Origin: an uncultured Bacteroidales bacterium
GTDB taxonomy: Bacteria > Bacteroidota > Bacteroidia > Bacteroidales > UBA11471
Assembly: GCA_947593515.1 (NCBI GenBank)
Contig: CANQDQ010000001.1
Span: forward strand, 62,001-126,000
Direction of reading: 5' to 3'
DNA length: 64,000 nucleotides
In this document: positions 1-8,293 of the stretch, piece after piece
Layout: the number at the start of each line of letters is the position of its first letter
Position numbering within the stretch: position 1 is the stretch's first letter
Translations under genes and position numbers: made by a program
Notes under the pieces: model-generated
The model's input: the letters and a program-made list of their open reading frames with translations, nothing else
The model's database searches: none
What the model was told of the DNA's origin: nothing

Positions 1-1474
1 CCGCCGGTACGGAAGTATCGGTAAGCTCGTTGTTTCCGTCGGGCGAGGGATAGAGGTCGCCCGCTAGTCCGGCTTCGTATTCGGCATCATTTTTACCGGA
101 AATCAAAGCTGTCCGATCATTGTCGGCAGGAATGATGAATACGCGGGGCGGCTCGCTGTTATTCACCGTGTTGTTATTCCATATATCGTTTCCGACACCC
201 CACACGTGCGTTATCAGCAGCCCCTGCGCCTTGCAGGGTGAATCCCAGCCTTTTCCGTCGATGACTTCGAGCAGATAATATTCGTTTGCATTTTTGGCAA
301 CTTTCAAAACGGAAGCACCGGCAGCGGTACTTTTCAAGCCGACCACCGTCTCGGCTTCGGTCAATTCCCGAACTTCCGCCCAGCCCATACGCTGCTTCTC
401 CAACGCCCGATAACCGACGGGGCAAAAGCCGCCGCCTTCGTAGCTGCCGTAGTCCATCAGCGACCACGACCCCATAGCAAATTGCGTAACGGTTACGCCA
501 TCGGTACGGTAAAAATCGGGCAGTCCGAGCTGGTGGCTGAACTCGTGGCAGAACGTGCCGAATCCGTCGGGTTTACCGTCCAGCAACTCATTGCTGCACG
601 AATAGGCATTAAATTTCAAACTGCCGACCGCAGGCGATTCCACTCCCCTCTCGGCAAGCGACGAACTATGCGGCCATACCAAGTCGGTTTCCTGCGGACG
701 GGAATGCTGCCCCTCGCCGGCATAAATAATATACACGGCATCGACCATGCCGTCGCCGTCGTTGTCGAATTTCGACCAGTCCGACACCTCTCCGCCGGCT
801 ATCGCCTTCGTTATGGCTTCGGCAATCATCGCGCCGACATTGGGGTCGGTGGCGCCTCCGGCACCGTCGGCACCGTAATAGGCGGCATCGCGGTCGAGCG
901 TTACCAGACCGATAATGACGAATTCGGGGGTGTATTTATTTTGGCTTTGGTCGGCAAAATATTGATATGCAGAGCCTTTACCGATTTCTACTTCCGACGG
1001 GGCAGCCGGTCGGCAAATCCGGTCGGTAAACGACGCCTTAGGGTCGCTCTCCGTCATGCGTTTATCACGGAACTGCACCAAAATAACCGGTATCGCGGGA
1101 GAACCTTCGTGTATGGTTACGGCACCTATCGGCGAGCGGGCAACCACCCCGTCCGCACTCGAACGGGTAAGCGATTCGGCAGCTTTCGACAACGATGCAA
1201 GAAAGAGATTTTCGGCATCGCCCCGTCTATCAGGGTCATGGGCGAGCACCCTCTCCCCTCCTGCCGAAGCATAGAAATAAGCGCAGTCTTCTTTCACGAC
1301 CCGATACCCGTCGGCAGTCTCGAAACGATACATGTATTCATCGCCGTAGGGATAGAGAGTTAGCTCCGTTCCGTCGGGCTGCGCTACCCGAAAGGGGCGC
1401 GGTAACACCGGCACCGCCATTGTCGCCCCCGAAAGGCTGCAGAGCAAGAGTAATGCAACAATTTTTCTTTTCAT
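1..1474 (-). CDS. M6-family (immune inhibitor A-like) secreted metalloprotease, C-terminus truncated by window edge
   Basis: Reverse-strand reading from ATG at 1474 gives MKRKIVALLLLCSLSGATMAVPVLPRPFRVAQPDGTEL (signal peptide); HEFSHQLGLPD zinc motif around 520-560. Frame stays open to the window edge, so it is absent from the ORF track. Confidence 0.85.
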   Translation of the reverse strand, partial: MKRKIVALLLLCSLSGATMAVPVLPRPFRVAQPDGTELTLYPYGDEYMYRFETADGYRVVKEDCAYFYASAGGERVLAHDPDRRGDAENLFLASLSKAAESLTRSSADGVVARSPIGAVTIHEGSPAIPVILVQFRDKRMTESDPKASFTDRICRPAAPSEVEIGKGSAYQYFADQSQNKYTPEFVIIGLVTLDRDAAYYGADGAGGATDPNVGAMIAEAITKAIAGGEVSDWSKFDNDGDGMVDAVYIIYAGEGQHSRPQETDLVWPHSSSLAERGVESPAVGSLKFNAYSCSNELLDGKPDGFGTFCHEFSHQLGLPDFYRTDGVTVTQFAMGSWSLMDYGSYEGGGFCPVGYRALEKQRMGWAEVRELTEAETVVGLKSTAAGASVLKVAKNANEYYLLEVIDGKGWDSPCKAQGLLITHVWGVGNDIWNNNTVNNSEPPRVFIIPADNDRTALISGKNDAEYEAGLAGDLYPSPDGNNELTDTSVPA

Positions 1475-1495
1475 ATTCCAAATTTCAAGTGTTTG

Positions 1496-1503
1496 CAAAT
1501 ATA
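1496..1503 (-). promoter_or_regulatory. Bacteroidetes -7 box (TATATTTG) for the M6 protease gene
   Basis: CAAATATA on + strand (TATATTTG on -), about 20 nt upstream of the start codon. Confidence 0.45.
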
Positions 1504-1685
1504 CGAATATAATGCAATTTTCCAACTTCTCCCGACAAGGCTTTCTTTTTTTCTGTTTTTGAGTGTGACAGCCGATAGACGAAAGAGCAAAATTTTTTGG
1601 TATCTGAAAAAAATTCCATAAATTGCGCTGTTTTTCGACCATCGAACCGACTCGGATTTTTCCGCACCGTTCGATAAAAGAAGGA

Positions 1686-3752
1686 ATGAAGATGAAAAAT
1701 TTTTTTCGGCACATATTCATGAGCCGTATCGGCTGGTGCCAACTGGCTTATTTTATCGGCGCAGTGGCGTTGGTATTGTACTTTTTCCCGCGCAAAGAAA
1801 AATCGGAATACATATTTCAAGAGGGAAAACCGTGGCGATACAACCTGCTTACTGCTGACAGGGATTTTCCCATTTACAAAAATGATGCGCAATTCCGCCG
1901 CGAGCAGGACAGCGTGAGAAAAAGCGCGCTGCCGTTTTTTGAAATCGGGACAAACATCGGAGCGGAGGAAATCAAAAATTTCAAGGCCGACCACCAATAT
2001 CTTTTGGAAAACGAACAATCGATCGAGGCTTACCAGTATGCCATAAAAGCATTAAACAAGGTTTATAATCAAGGCATTATCAATATAAATACCTATAACG
2101 ACCTTTTACAAAAGGATACGTGCGGGGTGCGCATCGTCAATCGCAATACGCTGCGAGGCGAATACAGTCTCGAAAAACTGTTCACTCCGCGCTCGGCTTA
2201 CGAATATATCATCAGCCGGGCTGACAACAAACAGCAGGAGATACTGAACCATTGCAACCTCAACAACTATCTGGTGGCGAACCTCCTGTACGACAGTATA
2301 AAGTCGCAGGACGCCCTCAACATCATGCTGCAACGCATACCGCAATCGATAGGCATGGTGCAGAAGGGTGAGAAAATCATCGGACGAGGCGACATCGTTA
2401 CGCCGCAGATTTACCTTATCCTGCAATCGATGAACCGCACATCGCTGAAAGACAATCAGCGCAGCGACAAGCAGCAGGAGATACTTTCGTTTGCCGGACA
2501 ATTCATTATCATACTTATACTGTTCATTTTTCTGTACCGCTACTTGGCAATATTCTACTCCCGCACGTTCTACGACATGAAGAAGTTAGGCTTCGTGGTG
2601 CTTATGGTTACGGCAACGACCGTCGTGTGCTATATATTGTGCGACCTGTATGCCACGGCGGGTATGTACGTCATGCCGTTCGCCATTCTACCGATTACGA
2701 TGGTGGTGTTTCTGAAAAAGTCGATTGCACTGATTTCGAGCGCTATCGCGCTGCTGCTCTGCACATTTGCCGTGCCGTATCATTTGGAATTCATTTTCTT
2801 CCAGTTGGCGGTAACGATTACAGCCATCAATAATTTGAAAGAGTTGGTGCGCCGCTCGCAATTGCTGCGCTGCGTCATCTTGATATTCCTCACCTACTCG
2901 TGCACTTACACGGGTTACACGCTTATCTTCGAGGGCGCCGACAAACTCGACCCGCAAATATTCTTCTACTTCGGCATCAACTGCACGCTGCTGTTCTTCA
3001 CCTACTTGTCGATATACCTGCTCGAAAAAACATTCGGATTCATATCCACCGTAACGTTGGTTGAATTGTCGGACATCAACCTGCCGATATTCCGGCAGAT
3101 GTCGGAAACGGCACCGGGCACGTTCCAACATTCCATACAGGTGTCGAATCTGGCAGCCGATGCCGCCAACCGCATCGGCGCACAAGCGCAGCTCATACGC
3201 ACGGGCGCCCTCTATCACGATATAGGGAAATTGGAAAATCCGGCATTTTTCACCGAGAACCAGTCGGGCATCAACCCGCACGACACGCTGCCTTACGAGG
3301 AGAGCGCACAAATCATCATCAGTCACGTGAAAAACGGGGTGAAAGGCGCCGAAAAGCTCGGACTTCCGCAAATGATTACCAACTTTATAAGCACGCACCA
3401 CGGGCTTGGGAAAACGCGCTACTTCTACAACAAGTACGTGAACGAACACCCGAACGCCCCTGTCGATGAAGAGATGTTCACCTATCCGGGTCCGAATCCT
3501 TCGACGAAAGAGGAGTCCCTGCTGATGATGGCGGATTCGGTGGAGGCGGCTTCGCGCAGCCTGAAAGAATATACGGAGGAAAGCATTTCCAAGCTCGTCA
3601 ATGCCATTATCGACGCGCAGATAGCCGAAGGGCTGCACAAAGACAGTCCCATCAGTTTCCGAGAGATTTCCGAAATAAAGGCGGCTTTCATCGAGAAACT
3701 GAAAACGGTGTATCATACCCGCATCAGCTATCCCGAACTGAAAAAGAAATGA
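1686..3752 (+). CDS. 7TM-HD / HDIG domain membrane phosphohydrolase (PgpH-like)
   Basis: ORF 1623..3752; likely start MKMKNFFRHIF at 1686; several TM segments; HDIGKLENPAFFTENQ HD motif. Confidence 0.85.
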   Translation: MKMKNFFRHIFMSRIGWCQLAYFIGAVALVLYFFPRKEKSEYIFQEGKPWRYNLLTADRDFPIYKNDAQFRREQDSVRKSALPFFEIGTNIGAEEIKNFKADHQYLLENEQSIEAYQYAIKALNKVYNQGIININTYNDLLQKDTCGVRIVNRNTLRGEYSLEKLFTPRSAYEYIISRADNKQQEILNHCNLNNYLVANLLYDSIKSQDALNIMLQRIPQSIGMVQKGEKIIGRGDIVTPQIYLILQSMNRTSLKDNQRSDKQQEILSFAGQFIIILILFIFLYRYLAIFYSRTFYDMKKLGFVVLMVTATTVVCYILCDLYATAGMYVMPFAILPITMVVFLKKSIALISSAIALLLCTFAVPYHLEFIFFQLAVTITAINNLKELVRRSQLLRCVILIFLTYSCTYTGYTLIFEGADKLDPQIFFYFGINCTLLFFTYLSIYLLEKTFGFISTVTLVELSDINLPIFRQMSETAPGTFQHSIQVSNLAADAANRIGAQAQLIRTGALYHDIGKLENPAFFTENQSGINPHDTLPYEESAQIIISHVKNGVKGAEKLGLPQMITNFISTHHGLGKTRYFYNKYVNEHPNAPVDEEMFTYPGPNPSTKEESLLMMADSVEAASRSLKEYTEESISKLVNAIIDAQIAEGLHKDSPISFREISEIKAAFIEKLKTVYHTRISYPELKKK

Positions 3753-3770
3753 TTTCGCCAACAGACGAAA

Positions 3771-3800
3771 AGCCCCGTTTCTCGCACGAGAAACGGGGCT
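3771..3800. terminator. Perfect bidirectional hairpin between convergent genes
   Basis: agccccgtttctcgcacgagaaacggggct palindrome. Confidence 0.8.
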
Positions 3801-3815
3801 TATGGTATCGAGCGA

Positions 3816-4955
3816 TTATCTGCCGTGTTGCAAAGCGGCTCTGATGCGGAAAAATATTTCGGTGTTTTCGAGTACGCCGCAGAAATCGTCGGCGTGCGGA
3901 CCGTAGGCATATACGGGCACGGGCACGGGCGAGTGTCCGGTCGAGGTAAAGCGACCCGATACGCGACCTTCGCTCACATCGCCGTCGCCCAACGCCAAGC
4001 CGCCGGTTTCGTGGTCGGCGAGTATGACGACGAGGGTTTCGCCGTTGCTGTCGGCAAAGCGCAGGGCTTCGGCAACGGCTTTATCGAAATCGAGGGTCTC
4101 GCGCACAACACCTTCGAGGTCGTTTCCATGAGCGGCATGGTCTATTTCAGCCCCTTCAATGAGCAGGAAAAATCCTTTGTCGGATTTGTCGGCAAGGAAT
4201 TTCATGGCAAATTCGGATACCGCGCGCAGGTAGTCGGAGTCGCGACCGTTTTGCACCTGTTCGGCATCGCGGTCGCAGGCAATCAAAGCTATCTTGTCGG
4301 CAGTGAGTGCGGGCAGTTCGTGGAAGTCGTGTACGACGGTGAAGCCGTGCGCCCGCAGCGAATCGAGTTTGCCGCCGCCCACGCTCTCGAAGAGCGACAC
4401 GCTGCTGCCGGCGACAAAGTCGGCGCGCGTGTCGGCAAGGTCGGTGAGTATTTCGGCGGTCATGCTCCGCTTGGGCTGGTGGGCATAGAAGGCGGCGGGT
4501 GTCGCGCCCGAAATCTTGTCGGTGGTAACGATGCCGGTGGCATACCCGCGTGCGGCGAGTATCTCGGTCATGTTTTCGAGCGTATCGCCGTCGCCGGCGG
4601 TGCCGATGCAGTTGTTATCGGTTTTTCTGCCGGTGGCGTAGGCGGTGCCGGCGGCGGCCGAGTCGGTGATGTAGCGGTTGCCCGACTGGGTGCGGACAAG
4701 CCCGATGTGGTGCAGCCGCGCGATGGCGAGGTCGCCGCGATTGGCGTAGAGCGCCGATGCCATGTGCGCCAGCCCCATGCCGTCGCCCACCATGAATATG
4801 ACGTTTTTCACGGGGGCGTCGATGCCGTCGTTGCGGTAGGTCGGTTCGTAAACAGGCTGCGCCGACGGCAGGGTATAAACTTTTTCGTCCTGCGCCTCGA
4901 TTGCTGTCGGGAGCAGCAAGGCAGCCAACAGCAGTATAATTCCGTATTTTTTCAT
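3816..4955 (-). CDS. alkaline phosphatase family protein
   Basis: ORF with signal peptide; VIFMVGDGMGLAHM, DSAAAGTAYATGRKT, EGAEIDHAAHGND, ADHETGG motifs. Confidence 0.92.
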   Translation of the reverse strand: MKKYGIILLLAALLLPTAIEAQDEKVYTLPSAQPVYEPTYRNDGIDAPVKNVIFMVGDGMGLAHMASALYANRGDLAIARLHHIGLVRTQSGNRYITDSAAAGTAYATGRKTDNNCIGTAGDGDTLENMTEILAARGYATGIVTTDKISGATPAAFYAHQPKRSMTAEILTDLADTRADFVAGSSVSLFESVGGGKLDSLRAHGFTVVHDFHELPALTADKIALIACDRDAEQVQNGRDSDYLRAVSEFAMKFLADKSDKGFFLLIEGAEIDHAAHGNDLEGVVRETLDFDKAVAEALRFADSNGETLVVILADHETGGLALGDGDVSEGRVSGRFTSTGHSPVPVPVYAYGPHADDFCGVLENTEIFFRIRAALQHGR

Positions 4956-4977
4956 AATTAAACACTTTTTTACGGGG

Positions 4978-4985
4978 CAAATATA
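4978..4985 (-). promoter_or_regulatory. -7 box (TATATTTG) for alkaline phosphatase gene
   Basis: CAAATATA on + strand, 23 nt upstream of start. Confidence 0.4.
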
Positions 4986-5037
4986 ATCATTCGTTCCGAT
5001 TCCGTTACGGAAATTTCGTGTTTTTTTGAAAAAAACA

Positions 5038-5070
5038 AAAGAGCGCGTATGATATCGATACGCGCTCTTT
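5038..5070 (-). terminator. Rho-independent type terminator downstream of rpsA
   Basis: aaagagcgcgtat-gatatcg-atacgcgctcttt, followed on - strand by a T-rich run. Confidence 0.75.
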
Positions 5071-5090
5071 CTATCGGTGTTCCGGAAGGA

Positions 5091-6875
5091 TTATTTTCCG
5101 GAGAGTTTTTCTTTGAGGGCGGCCAGTTCTTCGATGTCGCCGAGCGTGGTTTTTTCCACTTGGGGAGCTGCGGCTTCTTCGGCTGCTTTGGCAGCTTTTT
5201 TGGCAGCTTTCTTGGCGGAAGCCTCTTTGTGAGCTTCGGCTTTGGCTACATCTTCGAATATGCGGCTGTGCGAGAGTATGATGCGTTTGGCGTCTTTGTT
5301 GAACTCGATGACTTTGAAATCGAGTTTTTCATCGACTTGCGCCTGCGTACCGTCTTCTTTCACCAGATGTTTGGGGGTGGCGAAACCTTCGACGCCGTAG
5401 GGCAATGCTACGACGGCGCCTTTTTCCTGCATATCGACGATGGTGCCCGGGTGTACGGAGCCTACGGTAAATACGCTCTCGAATGCGTCCCACGGGTTGT
5501 CTTCGAGCTGTTTGTGTCCGAGACTGAGGCGACGGTTTTCCTTGTCGATTTCGAGCACCTGTACTTCGATGTCGGCACCGATTTGGGTAAATTCGGAGGG
5601 GTGTTTGATTTTCTTCGTCCACGACAGGTCGGAGATGTGAATCAAGCCCTCGACGCCCTCTTCGATTTCGACGAACACGCCGAAGTTGGTGAAGTTGCGC
5701 ACTTTTGCCTGATGACGCGAGCCTACGGCATATTTGGTTTCGATGCTCTCCCAAGGATCGGGTTTCAGTTGTTTGATACCGAGCGACATTTTGCGTTCTT
5801 CGCGGTCGAGGGTGAGCACGACGGCTTCGACTTCGTCGCCCACTTTCATAAAGTCTTGTGCGCTGCGCAGGTGCTGCGACCACGACATTTCCGATACGTG
5901 GATAAGACCTTCGACGCCCGGAGCTATTTCTACGAATGCGCCGTAGTCGGCCATCACGGCGACTTTGCCTTTTACTTTGTCGCCCACTTTGAGGTCGGGG
6001 TCGAGAGCGTCCCACGGGTGCGGGGTGAGTTGTTTCAGACCGAGTGCGATGCGTTTCTTCTCGTCATCGAAGTCGAGTATCACGACGTTGAGTTTCTGGT
6101 CGAGCGAAACGATTTCTTCGGGGTGGCTTACGCGACCCCACGAGAGGTCGGTGATGTGGATAAGACCGTCTACGCCGCCAAGGTCGATGAACACGCCGTA
6201 AGAGGTGATGTTCTTGACGGTGCCTTCGAGCACCTGACCTTTTTCGAGTTTGGCGATGATTTCTTTTTTCTGTTGTTCGAGTTCGGCTTCGATGAGGGCT
6301 TTGTGCGAAACAACGACGTTCTTAAATTCCTGATTGATTTTTACGACCTTGAATTCCATCGTTTTGCCGACGAATACATCGTAGTCGCGTATGGGTTTTA
6401 CGTCGATTTGCGAGCCGGGCAAGAAGGCTTCGATGCCGAATACATCGACAATCATACCGCCTTTGGTACGGCACTTGATGTAACCTTTGATGATTTCGTC
6501 GTTTTCGAGGGCAGCGTTTACGCGATCCCACGAGCGGGTTGCGCGCGCTTTTTTGTGGGAGAGTACCAACTGTCCTTTTTTGTCTTCCTGATTTTCGATG
6601 TACACTTCTACTTTGTCGCCCACTTTGAGGTCGGGGTTGTAGCGAAATTCGTTCATCGAGATGACGCCGTCCGATTTGTAACCGATGTTCACCACCACTT
6701 CTCTTTTGTTGAGGGAGATTACGGTGCCTTCGATTACCTCTTTGTCGTTTACGGTGTTGAGCGAGCGATCGTAGGTTTCGATCAGCTCTTCGCGGCTTTT
6801 GCCGGTAACTACGTCGCCTTTTTCATAGGCGTCCCAGTCGAAATTTTCAACGGGATTGATTTGTTTTTCTTCCAT
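5091..6875 (-). CDS. rpsA: 30S ribosomal protein S1
   Basis: Multiple S1 repeats (GVFIDLGGVDGLIHITDLSW, GAFVEIAPGVEGLIHVSEMSW, GVFVEIEEGVEGLIHISDLSW); Ala/Lys-rich C-terminal tail. Confidence 0.95.
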   Translation of the reverse strand: MEEKQINPVENFDWDAYEKGDVVTGKSREELIETYDRSLNTVNDKEVIEGTVISLNKREVVVNIGYKSDGVISMNEFRYNPDLKVGDKVEVYIENQEDKKGQLVLSHKKARATRSWDRVNAALENDEIIKGYIKCRTKGGMIVDVFGIEAFLPGSQIDVKPIRDYDVFVGKTMEFKVVKINQEFKNVVVSHKALIEAELEQQKKEIIAKLEKGQVLEGTVKNITSYGVFIDLGGVDGLIHITDLSWGRVSHPEEIVSLDQKLNVVILDFDDEKKRIALGLKQLTPHPWDALDPDLKVGDKVKGKVAVMADYGAFVEIAPGVEGLIHVSEMSWSQHLRSAQDFMKVGDEVEAVVLTLDREERKMSLGIKQLKPDPWESIETKYAVGSRHQAKVRNFTNFGVFVEIEEGVEGLIHISDLSWTKKIKHPSEFTQIGADIEVQVLEIDKENRRLSLGHKQLEDNPWDAFESVFTVGSVHPGTIVDMQEKGAVVALPYGVEGFATPKHLVKEDGTQAQVDEKLDFKVIEFNKDAKRIILSHSRIFEDVAKAEAHKEASAKKAAKKAAKAAEEAAAPQVEKTTLGDIEELAALKEKLSGK

Positions 6876-6940
6876 TGTTGTTTAATAATTTGATTTTCTT
6901 ACTACTAAATTAGACATTATATGGTCTTAAAAATCGGGAG

Positions 6941-6948
6941 CAAAGGTA
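6941..6948 (-). promoter_or_regulatory. -7 box (TACCTTTG) for rpsA
   Basis: CAAAGGTA on + strand upstream of rpsA. Confidence 0.5.
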
Positions 6949-6976
6949 GTATATTTTTTCGAGCGGGCAAAATAAT

Positions 6977-7000
6977 ACGGGCGCAAAAGATTGCGTCCGT
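6977..7000 (-). terminator. Putative terminator of AraC-family gene
   Basis: acgggcgcaa-aaga-ttgcgtccgt hairpin (one G-U), T-rich on - strand side. Confidence 0.45.
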
Positions 7001-7020
7001 AAAAAAATTGTTTATCATTT

Positions 7021-8016
7021 TCAGCGGCGGCGGTCGATGAGCAGCTCGTCGATGATTTCTTTCGGGGGTTCGGGGAGCGGGGGCAGTTGGTCGTCGCGGT
7101 CGGTACGGGTGTTGTCGGCAGATTCGGTGCCGCGCATGTGGGTGCGGTATTCCAGCGGGGTGTATCCGGCTTTTTTCTTGAATATGGAGAAGAAGTGTTC
7201 TGCCGACTTGTAGTTGAGCATATAGGCGATTTCTTTCACGGAGAAAGAGGTGTGTGCGAGCAGGTCTTCGGCTTTTTTTATTTTGAGTTCCTGATAGTAT
7301 TTGGCGGGGGCGTATCCGGTGTGTTCTTTGAAGAGTTTGCGGAACCAGCTGTACGAGAGGTTGAGTTTGTCGGCGAGTTCTTCGACATCGACCTCTTTGT
7401 AGAGGTTTTCTATCATGATGATTTTGGCGCGTTCTATTTTCTGGCTGATGTTGTCGTCTTCGAAGAGGCTGTTGTGGGTGAGGTAGCACGACAAGCCGAG
7501 TATGTGTACGACGATGCCGGAGAGGCGTTCTTGGGCGGCGTTTTTGTCGGCTTTGCCCACTTCTATGGCTTCTTGGAAGAGGCGCACGAGTTCGGCGTTG
7601 AAGCCCACTTTGAGTATGGGGTTTTCGGGGGTGAGGGCGGCTTCGTCGAGGTATGTGGGGGCGGCAGTGCCGTTGAAGCCGATGTAGTATTCGTTCCAGC
7701 CGGTTTTGTCGTTGGGGCGGTAGGTGTGCCATTCGTCGGGGAAGAGGCATACCAGCGAGCCTTTTTCGAGCGGTTGGTCGGGGCGGTGGGACGAGGCGAA
7801 AGTGCCGCCGCCTTTGGTGATGTAGAGCAGTTGGTATTCTTGGAGGGTGCGCCCTTTCGCGGGGTTGAAGAAGTAGCCCGACGGGTGGGTTATGGGCGGA
7901 TAGTGTTCGCCCGGCTTCACCGACTGGAAGCCGACGGTATCGACCGACAGTCCGAAATGTACTCCGTGTTCGCCCGCGAAGTATTTTACAGAGTTTTCCA
8001 AATTGTTATAATTCAT
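7021..8016 (-). CDS. AraC family transcriptional regulator
   Basis: N-terminal cupin-like region (LEKGSLVCLFPDEWHTYRP) and C-terminal HTH (VDVEELADKLNLSYSWFRKLFKEHTGYAPAKYYQELKIKKAEDLL). Confidence 0.9.
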   Translation of the reverse strand: MNYNNLENSVKYFAGEHGVHFGLSVDTVGFQSVKPGEHYPPITHPSGYFFNPAKGRTLQEYQLLYITKGGGTFASSHRPDQPLEKGSLVCLFPDEWHTYRPNDKTGWNEYYIGFNGTAAPTYLDEAALTPENPILKVGFNAELVRLFQEAIEVGKADKNAAQERLSGIVVHILGLSCYLTHNSLFEDDNISQKIERAKIIMIENLYKEVDVEELADKLNLSYSWFRKLFKEHTGYAPAKYYQELKIKKAEDLLAHTSFSVKEIAYMLNYKSAEHFFSIFKKKAGYTPLEYRTHMRGTESADNTRTDRDDQLPPLPEPPKEIIDELLIDRRR

Positions 8017-8111
8017 AAATTCTGTTTATAAATACCTTATTGTTGCAAATATAATATATTTTTTGAAAAAGACAAAAAGATATGTATAAAAATCAATTTG
8101 TGGGGCGCTCC

Positions 8112-8160
8112 CCCCCCCCCTCTACCACCCGCGCTCCGCGCGGGTGGTAGAGGGGGGGGA
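8112..8160. repeat. Very strong GC-rich hairpin with homopolymeric C/G arms
   Basis: ccccccccctctaccacccgcg ... cgcgggtggtagagggggggg, perfect arms around a 3-5 nt loop. Confidence 0.85.
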
Positions 8161-8201
8161 AAAAGCGGCGGGCTTTCCGGCGGGGCGGGGAAAATAAAAA
8201 A

Positions 8202-8225
8202 AACGGGGCGGCGAGCCGCCCCGTT
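8202..8225 (-). terminator. Terminator of the repetitive secreted protein gene (8294..10654)
   Basis: aacggggcgg-cgag-ccgccccgtt; on - strand followed by T8. Confidence 0.8.
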
Positions 8226-8293
8226 CGGGTATTGGGTGTCGGGGTGCGGGGAAACTGTACGGTTTCGCCCGTCTTGCCGACGTATGGGTTCGA

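Noticed and set aside
482-1363. 293-aa plus-strand ORF at the left edge
   Set aside because: Antisense to the M6 metalloprotease frame that contains HEFSHQLGLPD.
5049-6893. 614-aa plus-strand ORF opposite rpsA
   Set aside because: Shadow ORF with F/V/D/E periodicity mirroring S1 repeats.
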